DNA of 64,000 nt from Bacillus pumilus (GCA_001938995.1 MKZN01000001.1:248001-312000), one strand, 5' to 3'; shown: positions 29,416 to 38,742, counted from the first letter of the stretch. Program-made: numbers and translations. Notes: generated from the letters alone by a model not told the origin.

Positions 29416-29452
29416 AAAAAGCCATTTCCGCTTATCGGAAATGGCTTTTTAT
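29416..29452. terminator. Bidirectional terminator between ywbG and ywbD
   Basis: AAAAAAGCCATTTCCG and CGGAAATGGCTTTTTA form a 12-pair stem between converging genes. Confidence 0.92.
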
Positions 29453-30633
29453 TATGCTTGAATGAAGACAACCTTTAAGTAGTTTCCTTCAGGATAATTC
29501 TTGGTCGTACGGAAATCCTCAGGGAGTGTATATTCCTCAAGGATCCGATACGTCTGCCCAGATTCCTTAAAGGCTTGGTCAATAAAACCTTTGAATTTTT
29601 TCATTCCAAATGCACTGCTGTTGGTGGATGCTACTATGACGCCGTTCTCAGCCGTGATCTGGATGGCTTCTTTCAGCAGTTTCTTATAATCCTTCGCCGC
29701 ACTGAACGTATGTTTTTTCGTTCGGGCAAAAGAAGGCGGGTCTAGGATGACTAGATCATAGGTCCAACCTTTCTTCGCTGCAAATGGGAAGTATTTAAAA
29801 ACATCCATCACTTTGATGTCATGTCCAGCCACATCAATTTCATTGACTTCAAACTGCTCAGTTGTTTTTTTCAAACTGCGGTTTGCCACATCAACACTTG
29901 TCGTATGACTCGCTTCACCAAGTGCGGCTGCAACCGAGAAGGCGCCCGTATAAGAAAATGTATTAAGTACGGTTTTACCTTTTGCGTAGCGCTCACGAAT
30001 GGCTTTTCTCACATGACGCTGATCTAGAAAGATACCCGTCATTGCGCCATCATTTAAGTAAATTGCCACGTTCATCCCGTTTTCTTTGACGGTCAGAGGG
30101 AATTCGCCTTTCTCTCCTTTGACGAAATCATCATCTTCAATATATTGTCCAGATGTATCAAAGCGTTTCTTTTCATAAATGCCTTTATAGTCGGGATAGA
30201 CCTGCTCAAGCGCTGCCAATACGTCCGTTTTTAATGTATAGACACCTTCGCTGTACCACTGGATGAGATAGAATCCGTCATAATAATCAATGGTGATGCC
30301 ACCGATGCCATCACCCTCTCCATTGAACACACGGAAAGCAGTTGTCTGCACATCACGAAATAAATGTGTTCTGCTTTTGGCCGCCTGCTCTAGCTTCGAG
30401 ACAAAAAAAGCTTGATCTATTTTTTCGTTCATATCAAAGGTAAGCACCCAGCTAATTCCTTTATTTTGCACACCATAATATCCTGTTCCTAAAAAGGTAC
30501 CTCTTTCATCCACCCATTCAACAAGCTCGCCTTCCTGTACACCGTTCACATGTGACACAGCCTCTTTTGAAATCAGCGGATATCCCTTTTTCACTTGTTC
30601 TGCAAATGTTTGTTTTAATGAGATTTTTTTCAT
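29452..30633 (-). CDS. ywbD: RlmI-type 23S rRNA cytosine methyltransferase YwbD
   Basis: About 393 aa. N-terminal PUA domain (about 1-90, with HVNGVQEGELVEWVDERG), then a class I methyltransferase domain: FLDQRHVRKAIRERYA, VLNTFSYTGAFSVAAALGEA (motif I, about 220-239), and DLVILDPPSFARTKKH (motif IV/VI DPPSF, about 288-303). Start: the ATG at 30631-30633 is eight bases from AAGGA; another ATG three codons upstream abuts it. Expected to methylate a cytosine of 23S rRNA. Confidence 0.92.
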   Translation of the reverse strand: MKKISLKQTFAEQVKKGYPLISKEAVSHVNGVQEGELVEWVDERGTFLGTGYYGVQNKGISWVLTFDMNEKIDQAFFVSKLEQAAKSRTHLFRDVQTTAFRVFNGEGDGIGGITIDYYDGFYLIQWYSEGVYTLKTDVLAALEQVYPDYKGIYEKKRFDTSGQYIEDDDFVKGEKGEFPLTVKENGMNVAIYLNDGAMTGIFLDQRHVRKAIRERYAKGKTVLNTFSYTGAFSVAAALGEASHTTSVDVANRSLKKTTEQFEVNEIDVAGHDIKVMDVFKYFPFAAKKGWTYDLVILDPPSFARTKKHTFSAAKDYKKLLKEAIQITAENGVIVASTNSSAFGMKKFKGFIDQAFKESGQTYRILEEYTLPEDFRTTKNYPEGNYLKVVFIQA

Positions 30634-30751
30634 TTGTGTCATCCTTATCCTAAATTGACTCTCTTTATCCTACCATATGAATGTATCCGATACTTCTATT
30701 ATGATAAGATGAGGAGAAAAATATCAAATTGACATAGAGGAGGCTCTTCTT

Positions 30752-31135
30752 TTGGCGACATTACGCTTAGATCATACAGGGATTATGGTCACCAATATGG
30801 ATCAGTCCATTGATTTTTACGAAAAGGTTATTGGCATGAAATTAAAGGATCGGATCACACATACAAACGGGGTCATTGAGCTTGCATTTCTCGGCTTTAA
30901 AGATGAAGAAGAAACGGAAATTGAGTTAATCCAAGGCTACAGCAGTGACCTACCATCTGAAGGAAAGGTCCACCATCTCGCCTTCACAACAGACAACATT
31001 CATGCAGAATTTAACCGGATTCAAAAGCTACAAATTGAATTAATTGACGATGACATCACAACATTGCCAAATGGATATTGCTACTTCTTTTTCAGAGGAC
31101 CAGATCAAGAATGGATTGAGTTCTTCCAGCGTTAA
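30752..31135 (+). CDS. ywbC: VOC/glyoxalase-family protein YwbC
   Basis: 127 aa, one VOC module: LDHTGIMVTNMDQSIDFYEKVIGMKL (5-30), ELIQGYSSDLPSEGKVHHLAFTTDNI in the middle and RGPDQEWIEFFQR at the end. Metal ligand positions His7, Glu58-like, His79 and Glu123 appear present, consistent with a glyoxalase I-like lyase or isomerase. TTG start, eight bases from AGAGGAGG. Followed by a small membrane-protein gene. Confidence 0.88.
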   Translation: MATLRLDHTGIMVTNMDQSIDFYEKVIGMKLKDRITHTNGVIELAFLGFKDEEETEIELIQGYSSDLPSEGKVHHLAFTTDNIHAEFNRIQKLQIELIDDDITTLPNGYCYFFFRGPDQEWIEFFQR

Positions 31136-31204
31136 TATTTCCTAGGAAATTTGCTTTCGATCACATTCCCTCTTCCTCGATATGTACGAAGGTTTTCCAC
31201 ATAC

Positions 31205-31360
31205 ATGAAAAGGAACATACCTTTTATCGGCGCTGTCTGTCTAGCCATTATTGCACTGCTCAATCTATTTGTTGGGCACCGCATCTTAGTAGGCAGTGCG
31301 AGCATCGGTTTATTGATTTTAGTGACGTGGCTGTATTTTTTCACAAAAGAAAAAGAGTAA
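31205..31360 (+). CDS. Small two-segment membrane protein
   Basis: 51 aa: basic start MKRNIPF, two hydrophobic segments (about 6-22 and 27-45) split by GHRIL, and a charged end KEKE. AAGG lies 12 bases before the ATG, a weak site; the frame is open from 31151. The stop codon is inside the following terminator stem, which supports the reading frame as a transcribed gene end. No family recognised. Confidence 0.5.
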   Translation: MKRNIPFIGAVCLAIIALLNLFVGHRILVGSASIGLLILVTWLYFFTKEKE

Positions 31361-31390
31361 GAGCATGTCACCTGCTCTTACTCTTTTTTT
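31349..31390. terminator. Bidirectional terminator
   Basis: AAAAAGAGTAAGAGCA and TGCTCTTACTCTTTTTTT make a 15-pair perfect stem with a seven-base loop, ending both the plus-strand small gene and the amino-acid ABC operon. Confidence 0.93.
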
Positions 31391-32117
31391 ATAGGATTTT
31401 ACTAAGAAATGATTTTGTACGTTCATGCTGCGGGTTTCCAAAAAGAGCCTCTGGCTTGTCTTCTTCGACAATATATCCGCCATCCATAAAGATCACGCGA
31501 TCTCCTACTTCTCTTGCAAAGCCCATTTCATGTGTGACAACAATCATTGTCATCCCTTCGACTGCTAATTGTTTCATCACAGCTAATACATCTCCAACGA
31601 CCTCTGGATCAAGAGCAGACGTCGGCTCATCAAATAATAGCACTTTTGGATCCATCGCTAAGGCTCTGGCAATGGCAACACGTTGTTTTTGTCCACCAGA
31701 TAATTGGTTAGGGTAGCTTTTTGCTTTATCTTGCAAGCCGACTTTTTTAAGTAAATCAATGGCTTTACCGACTGCTACCTTCTTTTCTACACCTTTTACC
31801 TTGATTGGTGCAATCGTGATATTTTCCAATACCGTTTTGTGAGGAAATAAATTAAAGTGCTGAAACACCATTCCAACTTCTTGTCGTACTTTATTGATGT
31901 TGACCTTTGGGTCCGTAATCGTATGTCCATGGACCACCACTTCACCAGCTGTAATATCTTCTAATTTATTAAGGCAACGGAGAAAGGTACTTTTCCCTGA
32001 TCCAGATGGACCGATGACACAAACTACTTCTTTTTCCTCGATCACTGCATTAATATCTTTTAATACTTCATGATCTCCAAAGGATTTCTTTAAGTTCTTC
32101 ACCGTAATCATACTCAT
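31389..32117 (-). CDS. Polar amino-acid ABC transporter ATP-binding protein
   Basis: 242-aa ATPase of the GlnQ/HisP class. Walker [16 protein letters not shown] (about 34-48), signature [19 protein letters not shown] (about 134-152), Walker [15 protein letters not shown] (about 155-168) and the H-loop [11 protein letters not shown]. It overlaps the permease stop by four bases and is the last gene of the operon. Confidence 0.95.
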   Translation of the reverse strand: MSMITVKNLKKSFGDHEVLKDINAVIEEKEVVCVIGPSGSGKSTFLRCLNKLEDITAGEVVVHGHTITDPKVNINKVRQEVGMVFQHFNLFPHKTVLENITIAPIKVKGVEKKVAVGKAIDLLKKVGLQDKAKSYPNQLSGGQKQRVAIARALAMDPKVLLFDEPTSALDPEVVGDVLAVMKQLAVEGMTMIVVTHEMGFAREVGDRVIFMDGGYIVEEDKPEALFGNPQHERTKSFLSKIL

Positions 32118-32758
32118 TTGATATCAAATCTCCTTTCTGCGTAGCTAGCCAGTAGAGAAAGTAAATAAATGATCACGAAATAAATGATGCCGACAATGAG
32201 CCAGACATTCAAAGGATCAAATGTAGCCGATGCTTGAACCTGTCCTCTTTGCATGATATCGGCAATGCCAATGATGGATAAGAGTGACGTGTCTTTCAAG
32301 CTGATAATGGCTTGGTTTGTAATGGCCGGAAGCATGCGGCGAAACGCCTGTGGGAGGACGATAAAGCGCATGTTTTGGCCCCCTGTAAAACCTAGAGACC
32401 TTGCAGCTTCTGTTTGCCCTTTATCGATGGATTGAATCCCTGCACGAATAATCTCTGAGAAATAAGCCCCTGCATTAATGGCTACTGTAATAATCCCTGC
32501 TGGTACTCGATCAAGCGATATGAATTCAAGAGTATTCAAACCAAAATAAATGAAGAATAGCTGTACGATAAATGGCGTGCCACGGATCGCGTTTACAAAG
32601 ACAAGTGCAATGAACTTCAATATTTTAAATGGTGACAGGCGAAATAACGCCACAATTAAACCAATGATGAATCCTAAAATGATGGCAACAGCAAATATAT
32701 ATAAGGTGGTTTGCAAACCATCCATTAAGTACGGAAATGCGTTGATAATCGTATCCAT
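32114..32758 (-). CDS. Polar amino-acid ABC transporter permease
   Basis: 214 aa from the ATG at 32756-32758, which follows GGGAGGGAGAA. HisM/GlnP family with about five membrane segments and the EAA loop [28 protein letters not shown] (about 130-157). The upstream open frame (to 32794) contains the attenuator hairpin and is not coding. Works as a homodimer with the downstream ATPase. Confidence 0.94.
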   Translation of the reverse strand: MDTIINAFPYLMDGLQTTLYIFAVAIILGFIIGLIVALFRLSPFKILKFIALVFVNAIRGTPFIVQLFFIYFGLNTLEFISLDRVPAGIITVAINAGAYFSEIIRAGIQSIDKGQTEAARSLGFTGGQNMRFIVLPQAFRRMLPAITNQAIISLKDTSLLSIIGIADIMQRGQVQASATFDPLNVWLIVGIIYFVIIYLLSLLASYAERRFDIK

Positions 32759-32798
32759 GTTTCTCCCTCCCTCATTCACATACAAGTCACTCATAAAG

Positions 32799-32819
32799 AA
32801 AGCGCGCTTAGAGCGCGCC
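32799..32819 (-). terminator. Intra-operon attenuator hairpin
   Basis: Minus strand GCGCGCT-CTA-AGCGCGC followed by TTTCTTT between the binding-protein and permease genes. Partial termination here would give more binding protein than membrane parts, common in such operons. Confidence 0.8.
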
Positions 32820-32828
32820 TCGCTTGTT

Positions 32829-33593
32829 TTATGACTTCAAGTATTTTTCAATGATTTTGTCATATTCTCCGTTTTTCTTTAAATTCTCTAAACCTTTATT
32901 GATCTTTTCCAAAATGTCTTGGTTTTTGCCCTTCATGACTGAGATGCCATATTGATCTCCATTCAAGCGGTCACCGACTGTTTTCAATTTTAGATCCTGT
33001 TGTGCAATCGCATACGTAATGACAGGATAGTCTTCAATCAATGCATCTGCATTTCCATTCGATACTTCTTGGAACATAGATGGACTGTCATTAAATTGAA
33101 CGACTTCATACCCATATTTACCTGCATGATCTGATGCGAATTTTGCGCCTGTTGTCCCGTTTTTGACAGCTAGCTTTTTCCCCTTTAAATCATCAATCGA
33201 TTGAATGCTGCTATCTTTTTTTACTACTACTGTAAGACCGGCTTCGAAATATGAATCTGAGAAATCTACTTTCTCTTTACGCTCATCCGTAATGCTCATA
33301 CCGCCCATTCCAACATCTAGCTGTCCTGCTTGCATCGCTGGAATGATGCCTGAGAAATCCATTGCTTCAAGTTTGATCTTGAAGTCTTGGTCTTTTGCAA
33401 TCGCGTTAATTAAGTCAACATCTATCCCTTCATATTTGCCATCTTTTTCATATTCAAATGGCGGATATGTTGTATCTATTCCAATTTTGTACGTGTCTTT
33501 GCCATCTCCCGAACCGTTATCCGATTTTGATCCACAGGCTGCCATGACAAGCACAACAACTAACCCCATGATCAGTAACATTGATTTCTTCAT
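32829..33593 (-). CDS. Polar amino-acid ABC transporter substrate-binding lipoprotein
   Basis: 254 aa. Lipoprotein signal with lipobox MAAC (Cys20), then a low-complexity [13 protein letters not shown] spacer and an SBP_bac_3 domain: [32 protein letters not shown] (about 35-66), [19 protein letters not shown], and the C-terminal [19 protein letters not shown]. The sequence looks closest to glutamine-type (GlnH-like) binders; arginine or another polar amino acid cannot be excluded. First gene of the operon. Confidence 0.92.
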   Translation of the reverse strand: MKKSMLLIMGLVVVLVMAACGSKSDNGSGDGKDTYKIGIDTTYPPFEYEKDGKYEGIDVDLINAIAKDQDFKIKLEAMDFSGIIPAMQAGQLDVGMGGMSITDERKEKVDFSDSYFEAGLTVVVKKDSSIQSIDDLKGKKLAVKNGTTGAKFASDHAGKYGYEVVQFNDSPSMFQEVSNGNADALIEDYPVITYAIAQQDLKLKTVGDRLNGDQYGISVMKGKNQDILEKINKGLENLKKNGEYDKIIEKYLKS

Positions 33594-34116
33594 AAAAACA
33601 CGACCCCCTATTGTCAGTTTTGTCTAAATATTCGCAACAACAATATTACTATACCACGGTCATTCTATGATGTGTGATATTTTTTCAGATACTAAAGATC
33701 CATACAATTCTAGATCAATAGTCTCTTAAAATTTTACTTTTTTGCGAATAACTCATTTTATTCTGAAAAGAGAATACTGCACAATATTTTTGTAAGATAA
33801 TCTTACAAAAAATGAAATGACACATTGATGGACGTGACTTCTCGCTTAACTATGAAAATCCACTGACAGACAGACGCACTCGTTCGGTTGATATTCCAAT
33901 ATATTTTTTTGGAAATACTTGCTTGCAAATAAAAAATAAGAACGCTTACACAAACACTTCACATCCCCTTTATTTTTCATTATTGGTTGAATTTACATCA
34001 AACAACATGTTTTACAAACTGGAAGAGACAGCTTAAAATATATGAAGATACTCATACCTGAGAGGGATGCTTCCGTATAGCAAAAGCCAACAAAAGAATC
34101 GAAAGGAGGATATGAA
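33594..34116. other. Divergent amino-acid ABC / rap intergenic region
   Basis: 523 AT-rich bases. Holds the promoter of the ABC operon (near 33620-33700) and of rap; AAAGGAGG (34102-34109) is the rap ribosome site. I found no convincing ComA box, riboswitch or gene. Confidence 0.5.
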
Positions 34117-35208
34117 TTGGCAGAAACAGGGGTTTTATCGTCCGTCGATGTAGCGAATATGCTAAATGACTGGTATATCATGATGAAAAAAAGGCAGATT
34201 AAGGATGCAATTCAACTAAAAGAAGACATCCTTCAAGCATTCGATCAAATGGAAGAGAATCAAGACGTTTTGCTTTATTATCAGTTACTAGAATACCGTT
34301 TCAAAGACCTCATCGAAGATACTTCTTCATTAGACCATAGTCTTTTTGTCGATGAAGATGCGATCCGTACTGATGATATGCTTAGCTACTATTACTATTT
34401 CTTTAAAGGTATGTATGAAATGCGCAGAGGAAATCATGACACAGCCTTTCATCATTTGAAATTAGCCGAGAATAACCTAGACCTTGTGCACGACGACATT
34501 GAAAAAGCAGAATTTCACTATAAAACAGGATGCCTATACTACAATATACGTTCTACACAACTCTCCATCCACCACTTAAAGATGGCTTCCACTATTTATG
34601 ACGCAGATCCATGTTATGTGAAAAAATCAATCAGCTGTCAAATGATGCTTGCTTTGAATTATGCTGACCAAGCCAAATATGAAGAGGCAGAAGCTTTGTT
34701 TGGGCAGGTGATTCATTCACTAGAACAGCTAGAAGATCCTGATTTACTCGGTCACGCATACTGCAACGCTGCCTTTATTAAAAGTCTGAAAAACGACTAC
34801 AGTGAGGCTGTACCTCTTCTAGAGAAGGCTTTACTCATTGAAACATTTGAATCTTCATCACCAGGCGGCTACTTACTTGCCATGTATGCGTATACAAAGG
34901 CGTTATTTAAGCTGAAAAGGCCAGGATTGTTCCAGTATTATGTACAGCTTTCACTTCAAAAAGCAGAACATTTAAAACAACGACATATTTCGCTTAAGTT
35001 ATCCATTTTAGAAACACTTATGGTACAGCCAAACAATATGGTTGAACAAATCATTTCATATTGTGATCAATTAGAATCTATGAATTTTCTCGTAGACCTT
35101 GAGGCCATCTGTGAGGATGTGGCAGCACATTTCATAGAAAATGGACTACAGGAAGAATCGACTTATTTTAGAAAAAAGGCTTTGTCATTAAAAACAAACC
35201 AAGTGTAA
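34117..35208 (+). CDS. Rap-family TPR regulator / aspartate phosphatase
   Basis: 363 aa, nearly all helical TPR repeats. N-terminal three-helix bundle (SVDVANMLNDWYIMMKKRQIKDA, about 8-30) and TPR units such as YYFFKGMYEMRRGNHDTAFHHLKLAE (about 92-117) and YCNAAFIKSLKNDYSEAVPLLEKAL. Rap proteins dephosphorylate Spo0F~P or bind ComA-type regulators and are inhibited by a cognate Phr peptide. TTG start, seven bases from GGAGG. The phr gene follows at 35232. Target regulator cannot be told from the sequence; a Rap of this length with a Gln/Glu in the bundle could act as phosphatase. Confidence 0.93.
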   Translation: MAETGVLSSVDVANMLNDWYIMMKKRQIKDAIQLKEDILQAFDQMEENQDVLLYYQLLEYRFKDLIEDTSSLDHSLFVDEDAIRTDDMLSYYYYFFKGMYEMRRGNHDTAFHHLKLAENNLDLVHDDIEKAEFHYKTGCLYYNIRSTQLSIHHLKMASTIYDADPCYVKKSISCQMMLALNYADQAKYEEAEALFGQVIHSLEQLEDPDLLGHAYCNAAFIKSLKNDYSEAVPLLEKALLIETFESSSPGGYLLAMYAYTKALFKLKRPGLFQYYVQLSLQKAEHLKQRHISLKLSILETLMVQPNNMVEQIISYCDQLESMNFLVDLEAICEDVAAHFIENGLQEESTYFRKKALSLKTNQV

Positions 35209-35231
35209 TAAATATGAGGAGTTGATGAGAG

Positions 35232-35381
35232 ATGAAGAAATGGTTCATCACAAGTACGATTTTCACGCTCTTGATAACAGGTGTTTTCATTGGTACTTCT
35301 ACCGAAAAAGACCATTCATTCGCACAATCTCACGATGAGGGGTCCATTATTCAAAAGAGAGATCGCGGAACCAACCCTTAA
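35232..35381 (+). CDS. Phr-type signalling peptide precursor
   Basis: 49 aa. Basic start MKKWF, hydrophobic export segment (about 5-22) with an Ala-Gln cleavage-like site (SFAQS about 29-33), and a hydrophilic tail ending IIQKRDRGTNP. The end fits Phr peptides, which have a basic residue at position 2 (ERGMT, QRGMI, SRNVT): the mature signal is likely DRGTN or DRGTNP. ATG lies ten bases after GAGGAG, 23 bases behind rap, and a terminator follows. The frame is too short for ordinary gene callers. Confidence 0.85.
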   Translation: MKKWFITSTIFTLLITGVFIGTSTEKDHSFAQSHDEGSIIQKRDRGTNP

Positions 35382-35393
35382 GAGAGGGCAAAG

Positions 35394-35426
35394 GAGTAGC
35401 TGTTGTCGGAGCAGCTACTCTTTTTT
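35394..35426 (+). terminator. Terminator of rap-phr
   Basis: GAGTAGCTG and CAGCTACTC form a nine-pair stem followed by TTTTTT. Confidence 0.92.
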
Positions 35427-35437
35427 CTGCTTGTCTA

Positions 35438-36070
35438 TCAATCAATTTCTCGTTTGATATTTTGCATTTTCTCATCTAGGTAGTGGGCAATATCGGCAGC
35501 TTCCTTCAGCTCATCGGTTAGCTGCTCAGGGACATCGTTTTGCAATTTATAATAGATTTTATGTTCAAGGCTTGCCCAAAAATCCATCGCAATGGTGCGC
35601 ACTTGAATCTCAACCTTCACATGCTCCACACGATTGGTTAAATAGACAGGAATTTCAACTATTAAATGCAGGCTTCGGTAGCCATTTGGCTTTGGATACT
35701 GGATGTAATCTTTCACCTCAAGAATGGTCAAGTCCTCTCTTTGCCTCAGAACATCGATAATATTATAGATATCTTGAATAAAGGAGCAAATAATGCGGAC
35801 ACCAGCAATGTCATGAATATATTCTTTGGCACATTGCGTGGTGATGTCACAGCCTTTTCTAGTTAATTTATTCACGATACTTTCAAAGGATTTGATACGT
35901 GATTTAGTATGCTCTATCGGGTTGTGTCCATGGATTAAATTGTACTCTTGGCTAATAATTGAAAACTTTGTATCCATCTCATCTAACGCAAATTTATAGA
36001 CTAATAGTTCATTTTTCCAATCTTCCATCACACTTTTCAAATCTTCAACATGAGTTGCTGACATATTCAT
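35438..36070 (-). CDS. ywaC: Small alarmone synthetase YwaC (SAS2/RelP)
   Basis: 210 aa, the length of B. subtilis YwaC, a single-domain (p)ppGpp synthetase. RelA/SpoT synthetase motifs: HTKSRIKSFESIVNKLTRKG (about 54-73), YIHDIAGVRIICSF (about 84-97), YPKPNGYRSLHLIVEIP (about 124-140) and VEIQVRTIAMDFWASLEHKIYYK (about 153-175). There is no hydrolase domain. ATG 13 bases after AAAGGAG. An ECF-type promoter sits upstream, but the S-box transport operon also points into it without a visible terminator. Confidence 0.95.
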   Translation of the reverse strand: MNMSATHVEDLKSVMEDWKNELLVYKFALDEMDTKFSIISQEYNLIHGHNPIEHTKSRIKSFESIVNKLTRKGCDITTQCAKEYIHDIAGVRIICSFIQDIYNIIDVLRQREDLTILEVKDYIQYPKPNGYRSLHLIVEIPVYLTNRVEHVKVEIQVRTIAMDFWASLEHKIYYKLQNDVPEQLTDELKEAADIAHYLDEKMQNIKREID

Positions 36071-36125
36071 TTCTATTTGTCATCTCCTTTTGGCAAGGGG
36101 CTTTTACACCGCTTTCCGTTTACTA

Positions 36126-36152
36126 GACGGAGAGAGAACTTGGTTGGTTTTA
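36126..36152 (-). promoter_or_regulatory. ECF-sigma-type promoter of ywaC
   Basis: Minus strand TAAAAC (36147-36152), 17 bases, CGTC (36126-36129), close to the sigma-W/M/V pattern GAAAC-N16/17-CGTC. It is about 56 bases before the ywaC ATG. In B. subtilis ywaC is known to be driven by sigma-M, sigma-W and sigma-V under envelope stress. Confidence 0.72.
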
Positions 36153-36166
36153 AAAAAGATGTGTCT

Positions 36167-37180
36167 TTAGCCACGCTGTTTGTAATAAGTTAGCGCCAAC
36201 GCCAAGGCAAGCACAGACCCTTTGACAATATCCATTGCATAATAAGGAACAGACATCATGACAAGTCCATTTTGTAAAATACCGATGAGTACGGCACCAA
36301 CAAAGGTACCAAATGCGTTTGGCTTACCTGCACCCATGACTGAAAAACCAATAAAGGCAGCTGCCACGCCATCCATTAAATAAGGTGCTCCGGCATTTAT
36401 TTCTGCTGTCATGACCCTTGACGCCAGCACGATACCGCCAACGGCTGCAAAAAAAGCAGATAATACATACGCTGCGATTTTATATTTGTTGACATGAATT
36501 CCAGACAATCGAGCTGCTTCCTTATTTCCACCGATGATATACATAAATCGGCCATGCTTCGTGTAGGTCATGAAGACATGCGCAAATAGTACAATGGCAG
36601 CCATGATGAGAATGATATAGGGCGCCTGTCCGATTTTGCCGAAAAAGGCGGGAATGGTACCGGTTGAGAAAGTACCATCAGGTAGCACCATGTTTTCAGA
36701 AATGGTCGCACCTTTTGTATAAGTTTGAGCGAGCCCTTGAATAATGAACATCATGGCTAACGTCATCAGCATATCTGGCACCTTCATTTTGACAATCATC
36801 CAGGCATTCAACAGCCCGACAATAAGAGAAGCCGTCAGTGCAGAGAAAATGGCAAGGAGTGGATGCTGCGAGAACCATACGAACATAGAAATCACAATCG
36901 CATTCGATAACGTGGCAACTGAGCCTACAGATAGGTCAAATCCATTTACGGACAACGATATCGTTAAACCAACAGCAATAATGGTCACAATCGAGATCGA
37001 GCGCAAAATATTGAGGATATTACCCGATTGTAAAAAAGCGGGATTCGCTATTGAAAATACGATTACCAAAACGACAATCGTTAAAATAGTGCCATATTGG
37101 TAAAAGAAATCAAACAGGTGAAACGAAGGTCGCTGTTTTTTTATTTGTTGAACAGGTTCTGGAATTTGTTGGTCACTCAT
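36167..37180 (-). CDS. RbsC-like ABC transporter permease of the S-box operon
   Basis: 337 aa, BPD_transp_2 family with eight or more membrane segments. Typical: ILRSISIVTIIAVGLTISLSVNGFDLSVGSVATLSNAI (about 58-95), and GGNKEAARLSGIHVNKYKIAAYVLSAFFAAVGGIVLASRV (about 217-256), C-terminal GVAAAFIGFSVMGAGKPNAFGTFVGAVLIGILQNG. Members carry pentoses, hexoses, autoinducer-2 and nucleosides. It overlaps the ATPase stop by four bases. SAM-riboswitch control suggests a sulfur-containing sugar such as methylthioribose. Confidence 0.92.
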   Translation of the reverse strand: MSDQQIPEPVQQIKKQRPSFHLFDFFYQYGTILTIVVLVIVFSIANPAFLQSGNILNILRSISIVTIIAVGLTISLSVNGFDLSVGSVATLSNAIVISMFVWFSQHPLLAIFSALTASLIVGLLNAWMIVKMKVPDMLMTLAMMFIIQGLAQTYTKGATISENMVLPDGTFSTGTIPAFFGKIGQAPYIILIMAAIVLFAHVFMTYTKHGRFMYIIGGNKEAARLSGIHVNKYKIAAYVLSAFFAAVGGIVLASRVMTAEINAGAPYLMDGVAAAFIGFSVMGAGKPNAFGTFVGAVLIGILQNGLVMMSVPYYAMDIVKGSVLALALALTYYKQRG

Positions 37181-38673
37181 GATTGTCCTCCAGTTGAATG
37201 ATATAAAAGCTCTTCTTCAGTCATTGGTGAAGTCATTTCCCGGGCAATGTTGCCATCATATAGCACGTATACCCGGTCTGCGATTCCCGCAATTTCTGAC
37301 AGTTCACTTGACGCATAAATAACGGATTTCCCTCGGTCTGCGAGTTCAGCAATGAGAGAAAATATGTCCTTTTTTGCGCCAACGTCTACACCCTTGGTTG
37401 GTTCATCAAAGAGATACACATCAGCTTCAGCTAACAGCCACTTGCCTATTGCAATCTTTTGTTGATTTCCCCCAGATAGATGCTTCACCTTTGTTTCAAG
37501 AGAAGATGTTTTGACGCCAAGCCGCTTGACCATCTCTTCTGCTGCCTGCTTTTCTTTAGAACGATGTAAGAAGCTGAATATCCGTGTGAATGTGCGAAGA
37601 CTGGCTGTTGTTAAGTTCCAGCCCACCGTCTCTTCTGTGAGAATGCCTTCTTTTCTCCGCTCCTCAGGGACTAAGGCTATTCCCGCTCTCACCGCTTGAT
37701 AAGGAGATCTGATATGAACGGTTTTTCCATGGAGCTGTACGGTACCCGACTTTTTTTCAGCGGCTCCAAAAAGAGCTTTGCATAATTCTGTTTTACCAGC
37801 TCCGACAAGGCCGGCGATGCCTAGAATTTCTCCCTTGTTCACATGGAGATGAATGTTGTTCAGTTTATGTTGGTCGTATAAATTTTTCACCTCGAGCACA
37901 ACTGGCGCCTCACTCTTAGTCGTTCGATTTGGAAATTGCTCATCTAATGGAGCGCCTAACATCTCTTCAATGACTTGCATGGGATCGGTCTCTTTGACGA
38001 GATGTGTCGCCACGTCTGTTCCATTACGCATCACGGTCAATTCATCACAGATGCTGAAAATTTCGGGTATGCGATGGGAGATAAATACGATACCTGTTCC
38101 ATTTTGTTTCAGCTGATGAATCATAGAGAATAGCTTATTCGTTTCTGCATGACTCAGCGGAGCGGTGGGTTCATCTAAAATCAAGATGTTGCATTTCACA
38201 GAAACCGCCTTCGCAATGAGCACCATCTGTTTTTCTGCAAGAGTCAGTTCACTCACCAGGCGCTTCGTGGAGATGCTGATGTTCATTTCTTTTAACGTTT
38301 GTGCCGCCTTATGGTGAATCTCTTTCCATCGAACAATTGGCTGCCGCTCTATCTCATGCATCATCAGGTTCTCACCAACACTTAAATAGGGCACAAGGGC
38401 CGTGTCGACTTCTTGATGGACCGTCTGCACTCCGTATGAAGCCGCATCCTTCGGTGTGTGAATTGATGCCAATTGACCATTGATATAGATTGTTCCATCA
38501 GCATGCGAATGAGCGCCGGAAAGAACTTTCATTAAAGTAGATTTCCCAGCGCCGTTGGCTCCGATAAGCGCATGTACAGTGCCTTTCTTCAATGTGAAAT
38601 CCACTAGATCTAATGCCTTTACCCCTGGGAATTCTACAGAAATTTGTTTCATGTGAACGAGCGGCGATGTCAT
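37177..38673 (-). CDS. RbsA-like ABC transporter ATPase of the S-box operon
   Basis: 498 aa from the ATG at 38671-38673, with GGAGGAGG six bases upstream. Two tandem ATPase domains. First: Walker A GANGAGKSTLMKVLSG (about 34-49), LTLAEKQMVLIAKA as the degenerate signature, LDEPTAPLSH. Second: GLVGAGKTELCKALFGA (about 287-303), LSGGNQQKIAIGKWL (about 396-410), FDEPTKGVDVGAKKDIF. This is the RbsA/MglA/XylG layout. It needs the RbsC-like permease and the lipoprotein upstream. Confidence 0.94.
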   Translation of the reverse strand: MTSPLVHMKQISVEFPGVKALDLVDFTLKKGTVHALIGANGAGKSTLMKVLSGAHSHADGTIYINGQLASIHTPKDAASYGVQTVHQEVDTALVPYLSVGENLMMHEIERQPIVRWKEIHHKAAQTLKEMNISISTKRLVSELTLAEKQMVLIAKAVSVKCNILILDEPTAPLSHAETNKLFSMIHQLKQNGTGIVFISHRIPEIFSICDELTVMRNGTDVATHLVKETDPMQVIEEMLGAPLDEQFPNRTTKSEAPVVLEVKNLYDQHKLNNIHLHVNKGEILGIAGLVGAGKTELCKALFGAAEKKSGTVQLHGKTVHIRSPYQAVRAGIALVPEERRKEGILTEETVGWNLTTASLRTFTRIFSFLHRSKEKQAAEEMVKRLGVKTSSLETKVKHLSGGNQQKIAIGKWLLAEADVYLFDEPTKGVDVGAKKDIFSLIAELADRGKSVIYASSELSEIAGIADRVYVLYDGNIAREMTSPMTEEELLYHSTGGQS

Positions 38674-38712
38674 TGGTGTCCTCCTCCATTGATTGTCATC
38701 TGAAAAATGAAA

Positions 38713-38735
38713 CACCCTCTAATGAAAGAGAGTGC
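38713..38735 (-). terminator. Intra-operon attenuator hairpin
   Basis: Minus strand CACTCTC-TTTCATTA-GAGGGTG, seven pairs with one G-U, then TTTCATTTTT. It sits between binding-protein and ATPase genes and probably lowers downstream expression. Confidence 0.7.
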
Positions 38736-38742
38736 ACTTTGA

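Noticed and set aside
35572-36070. Hydrolase domain in the alarmone synthetase
   Set aside because: The 210 residues hold only the synthetase fold; no HD motif.
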